This document shows positions 8,465 to 16,655 of a DNA stretch of 64,000 nt, piece after piece (the first letter of the stretch is position 1; each line of letters starts with the position of its first letter). This DNA is from Mycobacterium sp. ELW1 (GTDB taxonomy: Bacteria > Actinomycetota > Actinomycetes > Mycobacteriales > Mycobacteriaceae). The DNA lies in assembly GCF_008329905.1 (NCBI RefSeq), contig NZ_CP032155.1, positions 868,001-932,000 of the forward strand, written 5' to 3'. Position numbers and translations under genes: made by a program. The notes below the pieces were generated by a model. That model was not told where the DNA came from. It worked only from the letters and a program-made list of their open reading frames with translations, and searched no databases.

Positions 8465-9094
8465 ATGCTGGGACAGCTGTACGACGACGCCCTCGACGGC
8501 GAGCGATGTTGGTTGCGCCACGGTGACGGTCGTCGTCACCCGCTTCCGGTGCGCAGCTGGTTGGGGGGTCAGGATGCCGACAGTGAGTTCGACGCGGCCA
8601 TCGTGGCGCTGTGCGATGGTCCGACGATCGACTTGGGTTGCGGCCCAGGACGTTTGGTTGCGGATCTGATCCAGCGCGGCATTCCTGCCCTTGGTGTCGA
8701 TCAGTCGCCGACGGCGGTCCGGCTGGCGCGGCGTAGCGGGGCACCGGCATTGCTGCGCGACGTATTCGAGCCGCTGCCCGGAATGGGCCGCTGGCAAACG
8801 GTCCTGCTCGCAGACGGGAACATCGGCCTCGCAGGTGATCCGCGCCGGGTCCTTCGCCGCGCCGCTGAACTGCTGCGGGCCGGCGGTCGTTGCGTGGCCG
8901 AATTCGATCCGGGGACGGTCGGGGTGCGAACCGGCTGGGTGCGGCTGGAGTCGTCACGCGACATCGGCCCCTGGTTCAAGTGGGCCTCGGTGGGTGTGGA
9001 CTGCGCGGCCGCGCTGGCCGAAGAAGTCGGGTTGGCGTTGGTCGGGATTCACCCGATCGGCGGGCGTGTGGTGGCTACACTCACGCTGACGTGA
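8465..9094 (+). CDS. Class I SAM-dependent methyltransferase
   Basis: 209 aa beginning directly after the preceding TGA. Motif I is TIDLGCGPGRLVADL (about 54-68), followed by LGVDQSPTAVRLARR (motif II). The acidic D/E of strand 4 is in TVLLADGNIGLAGDP, and FDPGT marks the cofactor-edge loop. A small-molecule or lipid methyltransferase is likely; the substrate cannot be inferred. It sits between two glycosyltransferase-like genes and the molybdopterin oxidoreductase gene, whose GTG overlaps its stop (GTGA), so all are expected on one mRNA. Confidence 0.85.
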   Translation: MLGQLYDDALDGERCWLRHGDGRRHPLPVRSWLGGQDADSEFDAAIVALCDGPTIDLGCGPGRLVADLIQRGIPALGVDQSPTAVRLARRSGAPALLRDVFEPLPGMGRWQTVLLADGNIGLAGDPRRVLRRAAELLRAGGRCVAEFDPGTVGVRTGWVRLESSRDIGPWFKWASVGVDCAAALAEEVGLALVGIHPIGGRVVATLTLT

Positions 9095-10224
9095 CGCCGC
9101 AGATGGGATCCACCACGAAGGCCACCGGCTTGCGTGGTACAGCAGTGACGGCTCGGGTCGGGGTCGCCCTCGGTGTCGCCGTGGCCGTCTGCTTCGTCAC
9201 GGGATTGATCAGTCACTTCATCCAGCATCCGCAGCCGTGGTTCTTCTGGCCGACGCGCCCGGTCTGGCTGTATCAGCTGACCCAGGGCCTGCACGTGATC
9301 TCGGGCATCGCCGCGATCCCGCTGCTGCTGGTCAAGCTGTGGTCGGTGTACCCCAAGCTGTTCGAACGGCCGATCGTCGGCGGGCTGACCCGCCAGATCG
9401 AGCGAGCGTCGATTCTGGTCCTGGTGGGGTCGATGATCTTTCAGCTGTCCACGGGCGTCATGAACATCGCGCAGTGGTATGCGTTCGAGTTCTTCTTCAC
9501 CACCACCCATTACGCGATGGCCTACGTCGCGGCCGGCGCGGTTCTGGTGCACATCGGTGTGAAACTGCCGGTGATCCGCCGGGCCCTCGGTGAGCCTCTC
9601 GAGGAGCCGCCGACCGGGGAGCTGCGGGTCGGTCCCAGTCGGCGGGCGGTGCTGGCCAGCACCTGGCTGGCCGTTGGTGCCGCGACGATAGTCACTGCGG
9701 GGCAGACGATTCCGTGGTTGCGGCGGGTCTCGCTGCTGGCCCCGAGGTCGGGCGACGGACCCCAGGGTGTGCCGGTGAACCGGTCGGCGTTCGCTGCCGG
9801 GGTCCTCGGTGGTGCGCGCTCGCCGGACTACCGGCTGACCATCGTCAACGGGGCCGCCGTCACGGCGATGACCATCGACGAGCTGGCAGCGATGCCGCAA
9901 ACCACCCATCGGCTTCCCATCGCCTGTGTGGAGGGCTGGAGTGCCACCGCGGACTGGACCGGCGTCGTGCTCGGCGATCTACTCAAAGCCGTTGGCGCCA
10001 AACCGGATTCCGACGTCCGGATGATCTCACTCGAACCGCCCGGCCCGTATTCGCGCACCGTGCTACCCGCGCGGCACACCCGTGATTCCCAGACCCTGAT
10101 CGCGTTGAAGCTCAACGGTCAGACTCTCGACCTCGACCACGGTTATCCATGCCGGCTGATCGCGCCGACCAGACCGGGTGTGCTGCAGACGAAATGGCTG
10201 TCCAGAATTGAGGTGGTGACATGA
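9091..10224 (+). CDS. Membrane cytochrome b561-like/molybdopterin (sulfite oxidase-fold) oxidoreductase fusion
   Basis: 377 aa from GTG 9091. Residues about 20-165 hold four membrane segments with H42, H46, H68, H140 and H154, plausible haem b ligands. A further hydrophobic segment at 188-205 leads into a C-terminal oxidoreductase molybdopterin-binding domain. Its likely molybdenum-ligand cysteine is C279 in LPIACVEGWSATADWTG, and the domain then runs through SLEPPGPYS and HGYPCRLIAP to the C-terminus. In E. coli the comparable MsrP (catalytic, periplasmic) and MsrQ (haem membrane) are separate proteins; here both parts are in one chain. The substrate is unknown; the catalytic domain probably faces outside. 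Confidence 0.82.
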   Translation: MTPQMGSTTKATGLRGTAVTARVGVALGVAVAVCFVTGLISHFIQHPQPWFFWPTRPVWLYQLTQGLHVISGIAAIPLLLVKLWSVYPKLFERPIVGGLTRQIERASILVLVGSMIFQLSTGVMNIAQWYAFEFFFTTTHYAMAYVAAGAVLVHIGVKLPVIRRALGEPLEEPPTGELRVGPSRRAVLASTWLAVGAATIVTAGQTIPWLRRVSLLAPRSGDGPQGVPVNRSAFAAGVLGGARSPDYRLTIVNGAAVTAMTIDELAAMPQTTHRLPIACVEGWSATADWTGVVLGDLLKAVGAKPDSDVRMISLEPPGPYSRTVLPARHTRDSQTLIALKLNGQTLDLDHGYPCRLIAPTRPGVLQTKWLSRIEVVT

Positions 10225-10739
10225 CGTCCAGCCGGGTTTTCCTGGTTGCGCTCGGGCTGGCCCTCGGCGTCTACGGTGTGGTGCTGGTGGCGCAGAACTC
10301 TACCGACGTCATCATCCGCATCGTGGTGTGGGCACTGATCGGTGTGCTGCTGCATGACGCGGTGTTCGCACCGGTGTGCGTCGCCCTCGGGTTCGCCGGG
10401 CGGCGCCTACTGCCGCACAAATGGTGGACGCCGGTGCTGGTCGCCGCGCTGCTCACGGTGGTCCTGGTGCTGCTGGCGATTCCGGTCTACGACAAGCCCG
10501 GACTGCATCTGGACAATCTGACGGTGCTCGACCGCGACTACGAGACCGGCTTCTGGATTGCGCTGGCCGTGGTCTGGGGCGCAGCGCTGCTGTACCTCGT
10601 CGGCGACCGAGTGCTACCAGTTGGTCAGGACAACGTGGTTGAGCACCAACGCGCCGACGACGTTGAGGCCCAGCCACCATCGGTGGGCCCGGACCGGCAG
10701 CAGGGCACCGGCGGCGGTGAGCCACACCTCGAACGGTAG
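10221..10739 (+). CDS. Four-TM membrane protein coupled to the molybdopterin enzyme
   Basis: 172 aa; the ATG overlaps the preceding stop (ATGA). Hydrophobic stretches near 7-25, 33-60, 68-88 and 108-128 suggest four membrane helices. The last about 42 residues (from PVGQDNVVEHQRADD) are hydrophilic and read out of the 3' end of the convergent membrane-protein gene, so the ancestral protein may have ended earlier. No domain is recognised. Overlapping translation with the molybdopterin enzyme suggests a subunit or membrane partner, which is inference only. Confidence 0.65.
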   Translation: MTSSRVFLVALGLALGVYGVVLVAQNSTDVIIRIVVWALIGVLLHDAVFAPVCVALGFAGRRLLPHKWWTPVLVAALLTVVLVLLAIPVYDKPGLHLDNLTVLDRDYETGFWIALAVVWGAALLYLVGDRVLPVGQDNVVEHQRADDVEAQPPSVGPDRQQGTGGGEPHLER

Positions 10740-11969
10740 CCAGATCCGTTCGGTCTCGGCCTTCGACAGCATGGACAGGTCGGCGAACAGGATCGCCACC
10801 AGAGCGGCCAGGATCAACAGGTGCAGCCCCGACCGGCGTCTGATCGCGGCGATGTCGAATACGCGGCCGATACCGGCGACGCTGCCCAGCCCGATCGCGC
10901 ACACCACCGAGGCCAGGTTGGCCCAGCTCCAGTACTGGAACGGCCGGTTCAGCGCGATCCCCTGCCAATAGCGCTGCTGCACAAGGATATAGCCGTCGAA
11001 CCACCAGAAGCCGGCGATCACGAACACGCCGACCACCGCCAGTGCGCCCAGGGCTGCCGGAACCAGCACCCGAACCGCACCACGCCACGACGACGCACAG
11101 AGCAGTACGGCGAGCGCGGGCACGGCCATCAGGGCCAGGCCGTAGTTGAGGAAGATCGCCCACCCCAGCACCAGTCCGGCTGCCACGGCGACCAGCAGGG
11201 GCCGGTGTACCGTCCGGCGAACCGCCAACGCCAGCAACGCGATTCCCCACGCCGCGACACCGGCGAAATAGCCGTCGGCGGACACCGCGATCCAGATCGC
11301 GGTCGGTGCGACGGCGACGAACGGCGCGACCAGGCGCGCCGTCTGCTCACCGCTCAGCGCTCGTACCGCCACCACGATGGCCGCCGCGGCGGACGAACCG
11401 ACAAGCAGGCACCACAGGCCGGCCCACGCGCCGCCGCCCAGCCCGATGCGATCGAGCCAGACGAACGTCAGCAGCGCGCCGGGCGGATGGCCGGACACGT
11501 GCGTGATCCACGAATTCGGTTGGAAATCCAGGATCCGGCTCGAGAATGTGCGGACCGCTTCCGGGATGTCGGTGATCGTCGGGACCTGATTGAGGTATTC
11601 ATGCCGGGCGGTGAGCCGGCCGGCGAAGCCGCGCTGCCAGCCGTCGATCATCGCCAGGGAGAACGCCCACAGCATCGAGGTCGCCCACACCGCCAACGTC
11701 AGCGCCCGCCATGGCAGTCGCCGCGCCAGCGGGGCGCCCCAGATGACGGCCGCGGCGCCGATGAGGATCGCCGGCACGGTGCCCCAGCCGACGTGGGCGT
11801 TCCACCACCCGAAGATTGGCGCGGTGTCGGCGAAGCTCTTGATCTGGGCGGGGGAGCTGTTGATCAGCGGAGTGACGATGCCCAGATGCAGGTGCGGAAC
11901 CACGAACGCCGCGACCACCAGCAGGACGCCGACGGTGACCGCGACCGCTTCTTTGCGACCGATGCTCAC
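10614..11969 (-). CDS. Polytopic integral membrane protein (Rv0541c-like)
   Basis: 451 aa with about ten to twelve hydrophobic helices spread over the whole length, starting MSIGRKEAVAVTVGVLLVVA. A sequence near residue 160 (ISGHPPGALLTFVWLDRIG-like context, with HVSGHPPG) is in the first large loop, the position where GT-C glycosyltransferases carry acidic and aromatic residues. A GT-C-like transferase is therefore possible but unproven. Length and place match M. tuberculosis Rv0541c (conserved integral membrane protein). Its last 126 bp overlap the convergent gene ending at 10739. Confidence 0.75.
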   Translation of the reverse strand: MSIGRKEAVAVTVGVLLVVAAFVVPHLHLGIVTPLINSSPAQIKSFADTAPIFGWWNAHVGWGTVPAILIGAAAVIWGAPLARRLPWRALTLAVWATSMLWAFSLAMIDGWQRGFAGRLTARHEYLNQVPTITDIPEAVRTFSSRILDFQPNSWITHVSGHPPGALLTFVWLDRIGLGGGAWAGLWCLLVGSSAAAAIVVAVRALSGEQTARLVAPFVAVAPTAIWIAVSADGYFAGVAAWGIALLALAVRRTVHRPLLVAVAAGLVLGWAIFLNYGLALMAVPALAVLLCASSWRGAVRVLVPAALGALAVVGVFVIAGFWWFDGYILVQQRYWQGIALNRPFQYWSWANLASVVCAIGLGSVAGIGRVFDIAAIRRRSGLHLLILAALVAILFADLSMLSKAETERIWLPFEVWLTAAGALLPVRAHRWWLGLNVVGALVLNHVVLTNW

Positions 11970-12003
11970 AAGGATCCAGCGTACGGATGTCCCGCGTCCG
12001 AGC

Positions 12004-12052
12004 GATTTCGGCGCGTTTACCGCCGCTGAGCGAACGTCAGCGCGCCGAAATC
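12004..12052 (-). terminator. Inverted repeat at the 3' end of the PPOX gene
   Basis: GATTTCGGCGCG (12004-12015) and CGCGCCGAAATC (12041-12052) form a perfect 12-bp stem with a 25-nt loop, overlapping the last codons of the PPOX gene (stop at 12037-12039). The position fits a terminator for the menE-to-PPOX transcript. Confidence 0.6.
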
Positions 12053-12447
12053 CCCCAGGACGACCAGTGATCGACGTCCACCGCGATCATCGGACCGTCC
12101 AGCGGAACATACTGATACTGAGGATATTTCGCGCGCAACAGGTCATAGCCGCGTTCGCATACCGGATCGTCGTGGTGGATCGCCGCGATGCCGTCGGCCC
12201 GCACCCACCACAGCTGAGACCAGTCGTCGTCGTAGTGGTCGACCAGGATGCTCACCCTGGGGTTGGCCTCGATGTTGGCCAGCCGCCGCAGCCGTTGCGT
12301 GGTTTTCGGCTTCCCGTCCACCGCTGTGTAGATGGTGGACTCGGCCACCGCGAACACGATCGGCACCACATGCGGAGGGCCGTCCGGGGTGACGGTCGCC
12401 AGCCTGGCCACCGTCGCGGCGGCGAAGCGGTCGGCGGGTTCGGTCAC
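12037..12447 (-). CDS. F420/FMN-binding PPOX-class split-barrel protein
   Basis: 136 aa from GTG 12447, which overlaps the upstream hydrolase's TGA. It has the pyridoxamine-5'-phosphate-oxidase-like split barrel: [59 protein letters not shown], then WVRADG. The [14 protein letters not shown] stretch is typical of the F420-dependent TIGR03668 group of mycobacteria. A deazaflavin F420 reductase or F420-binding role is likely; the substrate is unknown. It is probably the last gene of the menE-side minus-strand operon. Confidence 0.85.
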   Translation of the reverse strand: MTEPADRFAAATVARLATVTPDGPPHVVPIVFAVAESTIYTAVDGKPKTTQRLRRLANIEANPRVSILVDHYDDDWSQLWWVRADGIAAIHHDDPVCERGYDLLRAKYPQYQYVPLDGPMIAVDVDHWSSWGISAR

Positions 12448-13313
12448 CCCTGGGTGGCGGGCTGCTCGATGTCGGCGCCCGCGGTGGTGGCGATGAAGTC
12501 GTCGATCAGGTCGACCACTTCCATCGGGCGTTCCACCTGGGGGAAGTGCCCGACGCCCTCCAGGACCTCGAGCCGCACGTCCGGCCGTGTCTCGTGCGCG
12601 GAGTAGGCGTGTTCGACGGGAATGATGGCGTCCTGATCGCCCCAGATGACCATCACCGGCATATCGGCGACGTGCAGCCGGTTCAACGCGCTGACGGCCT
12701 GCCCGCGGTAGTCGACCACCGAACGCAGCGTGCGCAGGAACGCCTGCCGCGTCTTGGCGTCGGCGAAGGAACTGTAGGCGTTCCAGATCTCCCCGCCGCG
12801 CGGCGAAGTGACGCCGAGCTTGCCGAACAGCGACCGCACCCGCTCGCCGGCGGCGAGCACCGGCGGCGGCGCGATGATCGGCATGATCAGCTCGGCGCCG
12901 GGCGCGGAGAGCAGTCGCAATGTCCATCCGACGTCCGGCCCCAGACCGCCGCTGTTCATCAGGATGAGGCGCCGGCAGTAGTCGGGGTGCTGATAGACGA
13001 ATTGCATGGCGATGCCGCCGCCCAGCGACTGCCCCACCACGGTCGCGTGTGTCACGCCGAGTTCGTCGAGCAGGTCGCGCAGAAACACCGCGAACGCACC
13101 CAGCGAGTAGTCGCTGCGTGGCTTGTCCGAGCTGCCGTGGCCCGGCAGGTCCGGGGCGATCACCCGATATCTGCGCGACAGCGGGCGCATCATCTGGCGC
13201 CAGGTCTGAGAGCTGCCGGCCATACCGTGCAGCAGCAGGATGACGTCGCCCTGACCTTCGTCGCGATAGGCCACCTGGTCACCGTGCAGGTCGAGAAACT
13301 TCAGCTCGTCCAT
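12444..13313 (-). CDS. Alpha/beta-fold hydrolase
   Basis: 289 aa with the complete triad: nucleophile Ser in [11 protein letters not shown], Asp in [11 protein letters not shown], His in [12 protein letters not shown]. The oxyanion segment is [14 protein letters not shown]. Similar to mycobacterial meta-cleavage-product or epoxide-hydrolase-like enzymes; the substrate is unknown. It lies directly downstream of menE (39 nt) and overlaps the F420-type PPOX gene, so it is on the menE transcript. A role in the menaquinone pathway is possible because MenH is also an alpha/beta hydrolase, but the bpoC-like gene at 32377 is the better positional candidate. Confidence 0.85.
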   Translation of the reverse strand: MDELKFLDLHGDQVAYRDEGQGDVILLLHGMAGSSQTWRQMMRPLSRRYRVIAPDLPGHGSSDKPRSDYSLGAFAVFLRDLLDELGVTHATVVGQSLGGGIAMQFVYQHPDYCRRLILMNSGGLGPDVGWTLRLLSAPGAELIMPIIAPPPVLAAGERVRSLFGKLGVTSPRGGEIWNAYSSFADAKTRQAFLRTLRSVVDYRGQAVSALNRLHVADMPVMVIWGDQDAIIPVEHAYSAHETRPDVRLEVLEGVGHFPQVERPMEVVDLIDDFIATTAGADIEQPATQG

Positions 13314-13352
13314 ACTTCTCTGTCCCCTCTATGTGGCAGCGCCAACCATTGT

Positions 13353-14498
13353 TCACCAGCCGTAGCCGCCGGGTAGGTCACCGCCGTTGGCGAACCGGTC
13401 GCGCAACGCGCGACGGTCCAGCTTGCCGATGCCGCGCCGCGGCAGCTCGTCAAGAATGTGCAGTTCACGAGGTGCCGCCGTCGGGTCGAGCGACTCGGCG
13501 AGGTACTCACGAATGTCGTCCAGGCTGGGTTCGAGGGCCCCAGTGACAAGCACCACTGCGGCCGCCACCCGTTCGCCGAGCCGGTCGTCGTCGAGGCCGA
13601 ACACCGCGCAGTCGGCGATCGCGGGGTGCTGCGACAGCACCCCTTCTACCGGTGCGGGCATCACCGTCAGTCCGCCGGTGCTGATGCCTTCGTCGACCCG
13701 GCCCAGCACGCGCAGCCGGCCTTCGTCGTCCACAGCGCCCAAGTCATCGGTCCGGAACCAGCCGGGTTCGGCGAACGGATCGGGGTCTGGCGGGTTGCGA
13801 TAGCCCAGCGCCAGCGTGGGACCGCCGATCACGATGCGGCCTTCCCCCGGCTCGGCGCCGTCGTCCAGCCGAATCTGCACCCCGGTCAGCGGGATGCCGT
13901 CGTAGACGCATCCACCGGCCGTCTCGCTGGAGCCGTAGGTCCGTACCACAGTGATTCCGGCGGCCGCCGCTCCGTCGAGGACCGGCCGCGGCGCGGGCCC
14001 ACCACCGAGCAGCACCGCATCGAGTTCGGCGAGTGCCGCGCTGGCCTCGGGGTCCAGCAGTGCCTTGGCGAGCTGCGTGGCGACCAGCGAGGTGTAGCGC
14101 CGGCCGGAGCCCAATTGTGCGACGGCCGTTGGCAATTGGGTGACGTCGAAGCCCGCTGAGATGTCCAGCTCGACCGGCACCGTCCCGGCCTGCAGGCTGC
14201 GCACCAGCACCTGGATCCCGGCGATGTGGTGCGTCGGCAGCGCCAGCAGCCAGGTCCCCGGGCCGCCGAGGTGGTCCAGGGTGGCAGATGCGCTGGCGAT
14301 CAACGCCGCAGGAGTGAGCATCGCGCCCTTGGGCGTTCCGGTGGTGCCCGACGTCGACACCACGAGCGCGACGTCGTCGTCGATCTCCTCACCGACGCGC
14401 AGAGAGCTTGTCAGCAACTCACTTTCACGCAGGTCACCGGCGGGGATCGGAACCAGGGGAGCGTCGCGCCCATCGAGCACGCCATCCAGGGCCGCCAT
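13353..14498 (-). CDS. menE: o-Succinylbenzoate-CoA ligase MenE
   Basis: 381 aa ANL-superfamily ligase that activates o-succinylbenzoate to its CoA thioester in menaquinone synthesis. The phosphate-binding loop is VVSTSGTTGTPKGA. TYGSSETAGG is motif A5, YRTDDLG-like GWFRTDDLGAVDDEGRLRVLGR carries the hinge, and the final RRGIGKLDRRAL contains the adenylation-step lysine. Members of the MenE branch are short (360-490 aa), as here. ATG 14498 is preferred to the TTG one codon earlier. It matches Rv0542c in type and position. Confidence 0.93.
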   Translation of the reverse strand: MAALDGVLDGRDAPLVPIPAGDLRESELLTSSLRVGEEIDDDVALVVSTSGTTGTPKGAMLTPAALIASASATLDHLGGPGTWLLALPTHHIAGIQVLVRSLQAGTVPVELDISAGFDVTQLPTAVAQLGSGRRYTSLVATQLAKALLDPEASAALAELDAVLLGGGPAPRPVLDGAAAAGITVVRTYGSSETAGGCVYDGIPLTGVQIRLDDGAEPGEGRIVIGGPTLALGYRNPPDPDPFAEPGWFRTDDLGAVDDEGRLRVLGRVDEGISTGGLTVMPAPVEGVLSQHPAIADCAVFGLDDDRLGERVAAAVVLVTGALEPSLDDIREYLAESLDPTAAPRELHILDELPRRGIGKLDRRALRDRFANGGDLPGGYGW

Positions 14499-14548
14499 CA
14501 ATGACTGCGCCGACGGACCGGGCGGAATGGCGAGTGCTCGCAGAGTGG

Positions 14549-14851
14549 TTATTCGACGTCCTCACTGTCTCGCGGATCGTCCAGCGGCCAGCCGTAGTTC
14601 GCCAGCCTGTCGTGGACCCGATCGATGTCCTCCGGAGTGGGCAACGCGTCGGTGATCTCAGTGATCAGTACCCCGATGTCGATGTGATCGAACGCGCCAC
14701 GCTCGAGCAATGCGTTCGCCACTGCGATGACCTCCTCGTCGCTCAACCTCCGCCGCAGCAGTGCGAACAGCGGCACCTGGTCGGGGTGCGGGACCCCGTC
14801 GGGGTAACCGGCTTTGATCCAGGCCACGATTTTGGTGATGAAGTTGGTCAC
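14549..14851 (-). CDS. DUF3349 small protein, copy A
   Basis: 100 aa from GTG 14851, preceded by a good AGGGAG ribosome site 8 nt upstream. Sequence WIKAGYPDGVPHPDQVPLF and PTPEDIDRVHDRLANYGWPL are the DUF3349 hallmarks; the family is small, acidic, all-helical and confined to actinobacteria. The function is unknown. A paralogue in the opposite orientation is at 16656-16963, and the two flank pitA. It runs toward menE with a 50-nt gap. Confidence 0.85.
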   Translation of the reverse strand: MTNFITKIVAWIKAGYPDGVPHPDQVPLFALLRRRLSDEEVIAVANALLERGAFDHIDIGVLITEITDALPTPEDIDRVHDRLANYGWPLDDPRDSEDVE

Positions 14852-14978
14852 CGCAGCATCTCCCTTGCGGGGGGCGTGTAGGCGCCCTGTGGAATGCACG
14901 AAATTCTAGTCGGCATCGAATTGCCGCGCCTACGTTGTACCCCCGATGCGTCGGCCCGGAGAAACCGGAGAAGGCTGG

Positions 14979-14984
14979 TAGGTT
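14979..14984 (+). promoter_or_regulatory. Candidate -10 upstream of the pitA leader ORF
   Basis: TAGGTT (TAnnnT) lies 8 nt before ATG 14993. The spacing would start the mRNA at or within 1-2 nt of that ATG and so make the small leader ORF leaderless. Confidence 0.4.
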
Positions 14985-14992
14985 AACGGCCG

Positions 14993-15085
14993 ATGAACAC
15001 CTGCGGGACGTTCGCAAATGCCCAGTTCGAGGACTTTTGGCAACTGGTCAAAAGGCCCAAACAACCAGCAGAATCTCCCTCATGA
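14993..15085 (+). CDS. Putative 30-aa leader peptide overlapping pitA
   Basis: ATG 14993 opens 31 codons (MNTCGTFANAQFEDFWQLVK and ten more residues, then TGA at 15083-15085). The stop overlaps the pitA ATG at 15082 as ATGA, and a -10-like TAGGTT sits 8 nt before its own ATG. pitA itself has only a weak ribosome site, so reinitiation from this peptide could drive pitA translation. Leaderless small ORFs of this sort are established in mycobacteria; expression here is inferred. Confidence 0.45.
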   Translation: MNTCGTFANAQFEDFWQLVKRPKQPAESPS

Positions 15086-16338
15086 GCACGGAGATGATCA
15101 TCCTGGTGTTGTTGATTGCCACGGCGCTGGCATTCGACTTCACCAATGGATTCCACGACACCGGCAATGCCATGGCGACATCTATCGCCACGGGCGCGCT
15201 CAAGCCCAAGACGGCGGTGCTGCTGGCCGGAGTCCTGAATCTCGTCGGCGCGTTCCTCTCCGTCGAGGTCGCGGTCACGGTGACGACGTCGGTCCTCAAG
15301 GTGCAGGACGCCAAGACCGGGCATCTGCTGGCCGGTATCGACGCGTCGACGGGCTTGACCATCATCTTCGCCGGCCTGATCGGCGGCATCCTGTGGAACC
15401 TGCTGACGTGGCTGTTCGGTATTCCGTCCAGCTCTTCGCACGCCCTGTTCGGCGGCCTCATCGGCGCAGGCCTGGCGGCGCTTGGCAGCAAGGGCGTCAA
15501 CTGGACGGGCGTCACCCAGAAGGTGCTGATTCCCGCGATCGCGGCGCCGATCATCGCCGGCATCGTCGCCGCGGCCGGCACCTGGCTGGTCTACCGGATC
15601 ACTCAGAAGGTGCTGGCGCGCCGCCGCGAGGAAGGCTTCCGCTGGGGACAGATCGCCACCGCTTCCTTGGTCGCGCTGTCGCACGGAACCAACGACGCGC
15701 AGAAGACGATGGGCGTCATCGCGCTGGCTCTGATCACCACCGGCCACCTGACCGGTGACGTGAAGAAGGACGGCCTGCCGTTCTGGATCATCCTGAGTTG
15801 TGCGCTGGCGATCGGGCTCGGCACCTATATCGGCGGCTGGCGCGTCATCCGCACCCTCGGTAAGGGCTTGGTCGAAATCGAGTCGCCGCAGGGTCTGGCC
15901 GCCGAAGCCTCTTCGGCCGCAATCATTCTCAGCTCCAGCGCTGCCGGTATGGCGCTGTCCACCACCCACGTCGCCACCGGCTCGATCCTCGGCAGTGGCG
16001 TCGGTAAGCCGGGCGCCGAGGTGCGCTGGGCCGTGGCCGGACGCATGGCGGTGGCCTGGCTGGTCACGCTGCCGGCCGCCGCGCTCGTCGGCGCACTGGC
16101 CTACTGGCTGTCCTACATCGTCAAGGACGTCAGCGGATCGCAGCTGATGGGTGACGGCCTGATCTTCGTGATCCTTGTTGCCCTGTCCTTCTACATGTGG
16201 TGGCGTGCCCAGCAGCAGAAGGTCGACCACAGCAACGTCAACGCCGACTGGGATACGTCGACCAACTCCGTGGTGCCCGCCGAAGTCCGCGCAGCCACCA
16301 AGGACGCGAAGCCGGCCGAACCCACCGCCACGGTCTGA
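15082..16338 (+). CDS. pitA: Low-affinity inorganic phosphate transporter PitA
   Basis: 418 aa, length as in M. tuberculosis PitA (Rv0545c). It has the PiT-family inverted-repeat signatures FDFTNGFHDTGNAMATSIATG near residue 20 and ALSHGTNDAQKTMG in the second half, with about ten membrane helices, and imports phosphate with protons or as a metal-phosphate complex. ATG 15082 is chosen because MSTEMIILVLLIATAL matches the family start; earlier in-frame codons belong to the leader region. Followed after 28 nt by a small membrane protein and a DUF3349 gene, a unit also found beside pitA in M. tuberculosis. Confidence 0.93.
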   Translation: MSTEMIILVLLIATALAFDFTNGFHDTGNAMATSIATGALKPKTAVLLAGVLNLVGAFLSVEVAVTVTTSVLKVQDAKTGHLLAGIDASTGLTIIFAGLIGGILWNLLTWLFGIPSSSSHALFGGLIGAGLAALGSKGVNWTGVTQKVLIPAIAAPIIAGIVAAAGTWLVYRITQKVLARRREEGFRWGQIATASLVALSHGTNDAQKTMGVIALALITTGHLTGDVKKDGLPFWIILSCALAIGLGTYIGGWRVIRTLGKGLVEIESPQGLAAEASSAAIILSSSAAGMALSTTHVATGSILGSGVGKPGAEVRWAVAGRMAVAWLVTLPAAALVGALAYWLSYIVKDVSGSQLMGDGLIFVILVALSFYMWWRAQQQKVDHSNVNADWDTSTNSVVPAEVRAATKDAKPAEPTATV

Positions 16339-16366
16339 TCACCGCGACAAGCAGAAGGACACGTTG

Positions 16367-16648
16367 ATGACGTACTTCGAAGCCATTCTCAAGGTGCTGG
16401 TGGTCGGGCTCGTCCTCGGTGCCGGCCTGCCGGCACTGTTCGCGACCGGCATGCTGGCCTACTCGTTCGGCGCCGGCGGCGAGGAAGCCGACCATGCGAT
16501 CCACCGGCCGAACCCGGCGCTGAAGTTCCTGGGGATCGTCCTGTTCATCTTCGTCTCGCTGGTGATCGTGACGGCCGTCGCCTGGATCACCCGGGCGACG
16601 ATCATCCATCACTTCGGCGTCGACCTCTTCCCGATGCTGAAGAAGTGA
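16367..16648 (+). CDS. Small two-TM membrane protein (Rv0544c-like)
   Basis: 93 aa with two hydrophobic helices (about residues 7-33 and 51-75), separated by a short charged loop GGEEADHAIHRPNPALKF. ATG 16367 gives MTYFEAILKVLVVGLVLGAG. It corresponds to Rv0544c, next to pitA in M. tuberculosis. The steady association suggests a phosphate-uptake accessory, but nothing in the sequence proves that. Confidence 0.75.
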   Translation: MTYFEAILKVLVVGLVLGAGLPALFATGMLAYSFGAGGEEADHAIHRPNPALKFLGIVLFIFVSLVIVTAVAWITRATIIHHFGVDLFPMLKK

Positions 16649-16655
16649 GCCTGCG

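Noticed and set aside
14936..14965. SigF promoter on the minus strand before DUF3349 copy A (GGTTT ... GGGTAC)
   Set aside because: The spacer is 19 nt, two or three longer than the SigF consensus allows.
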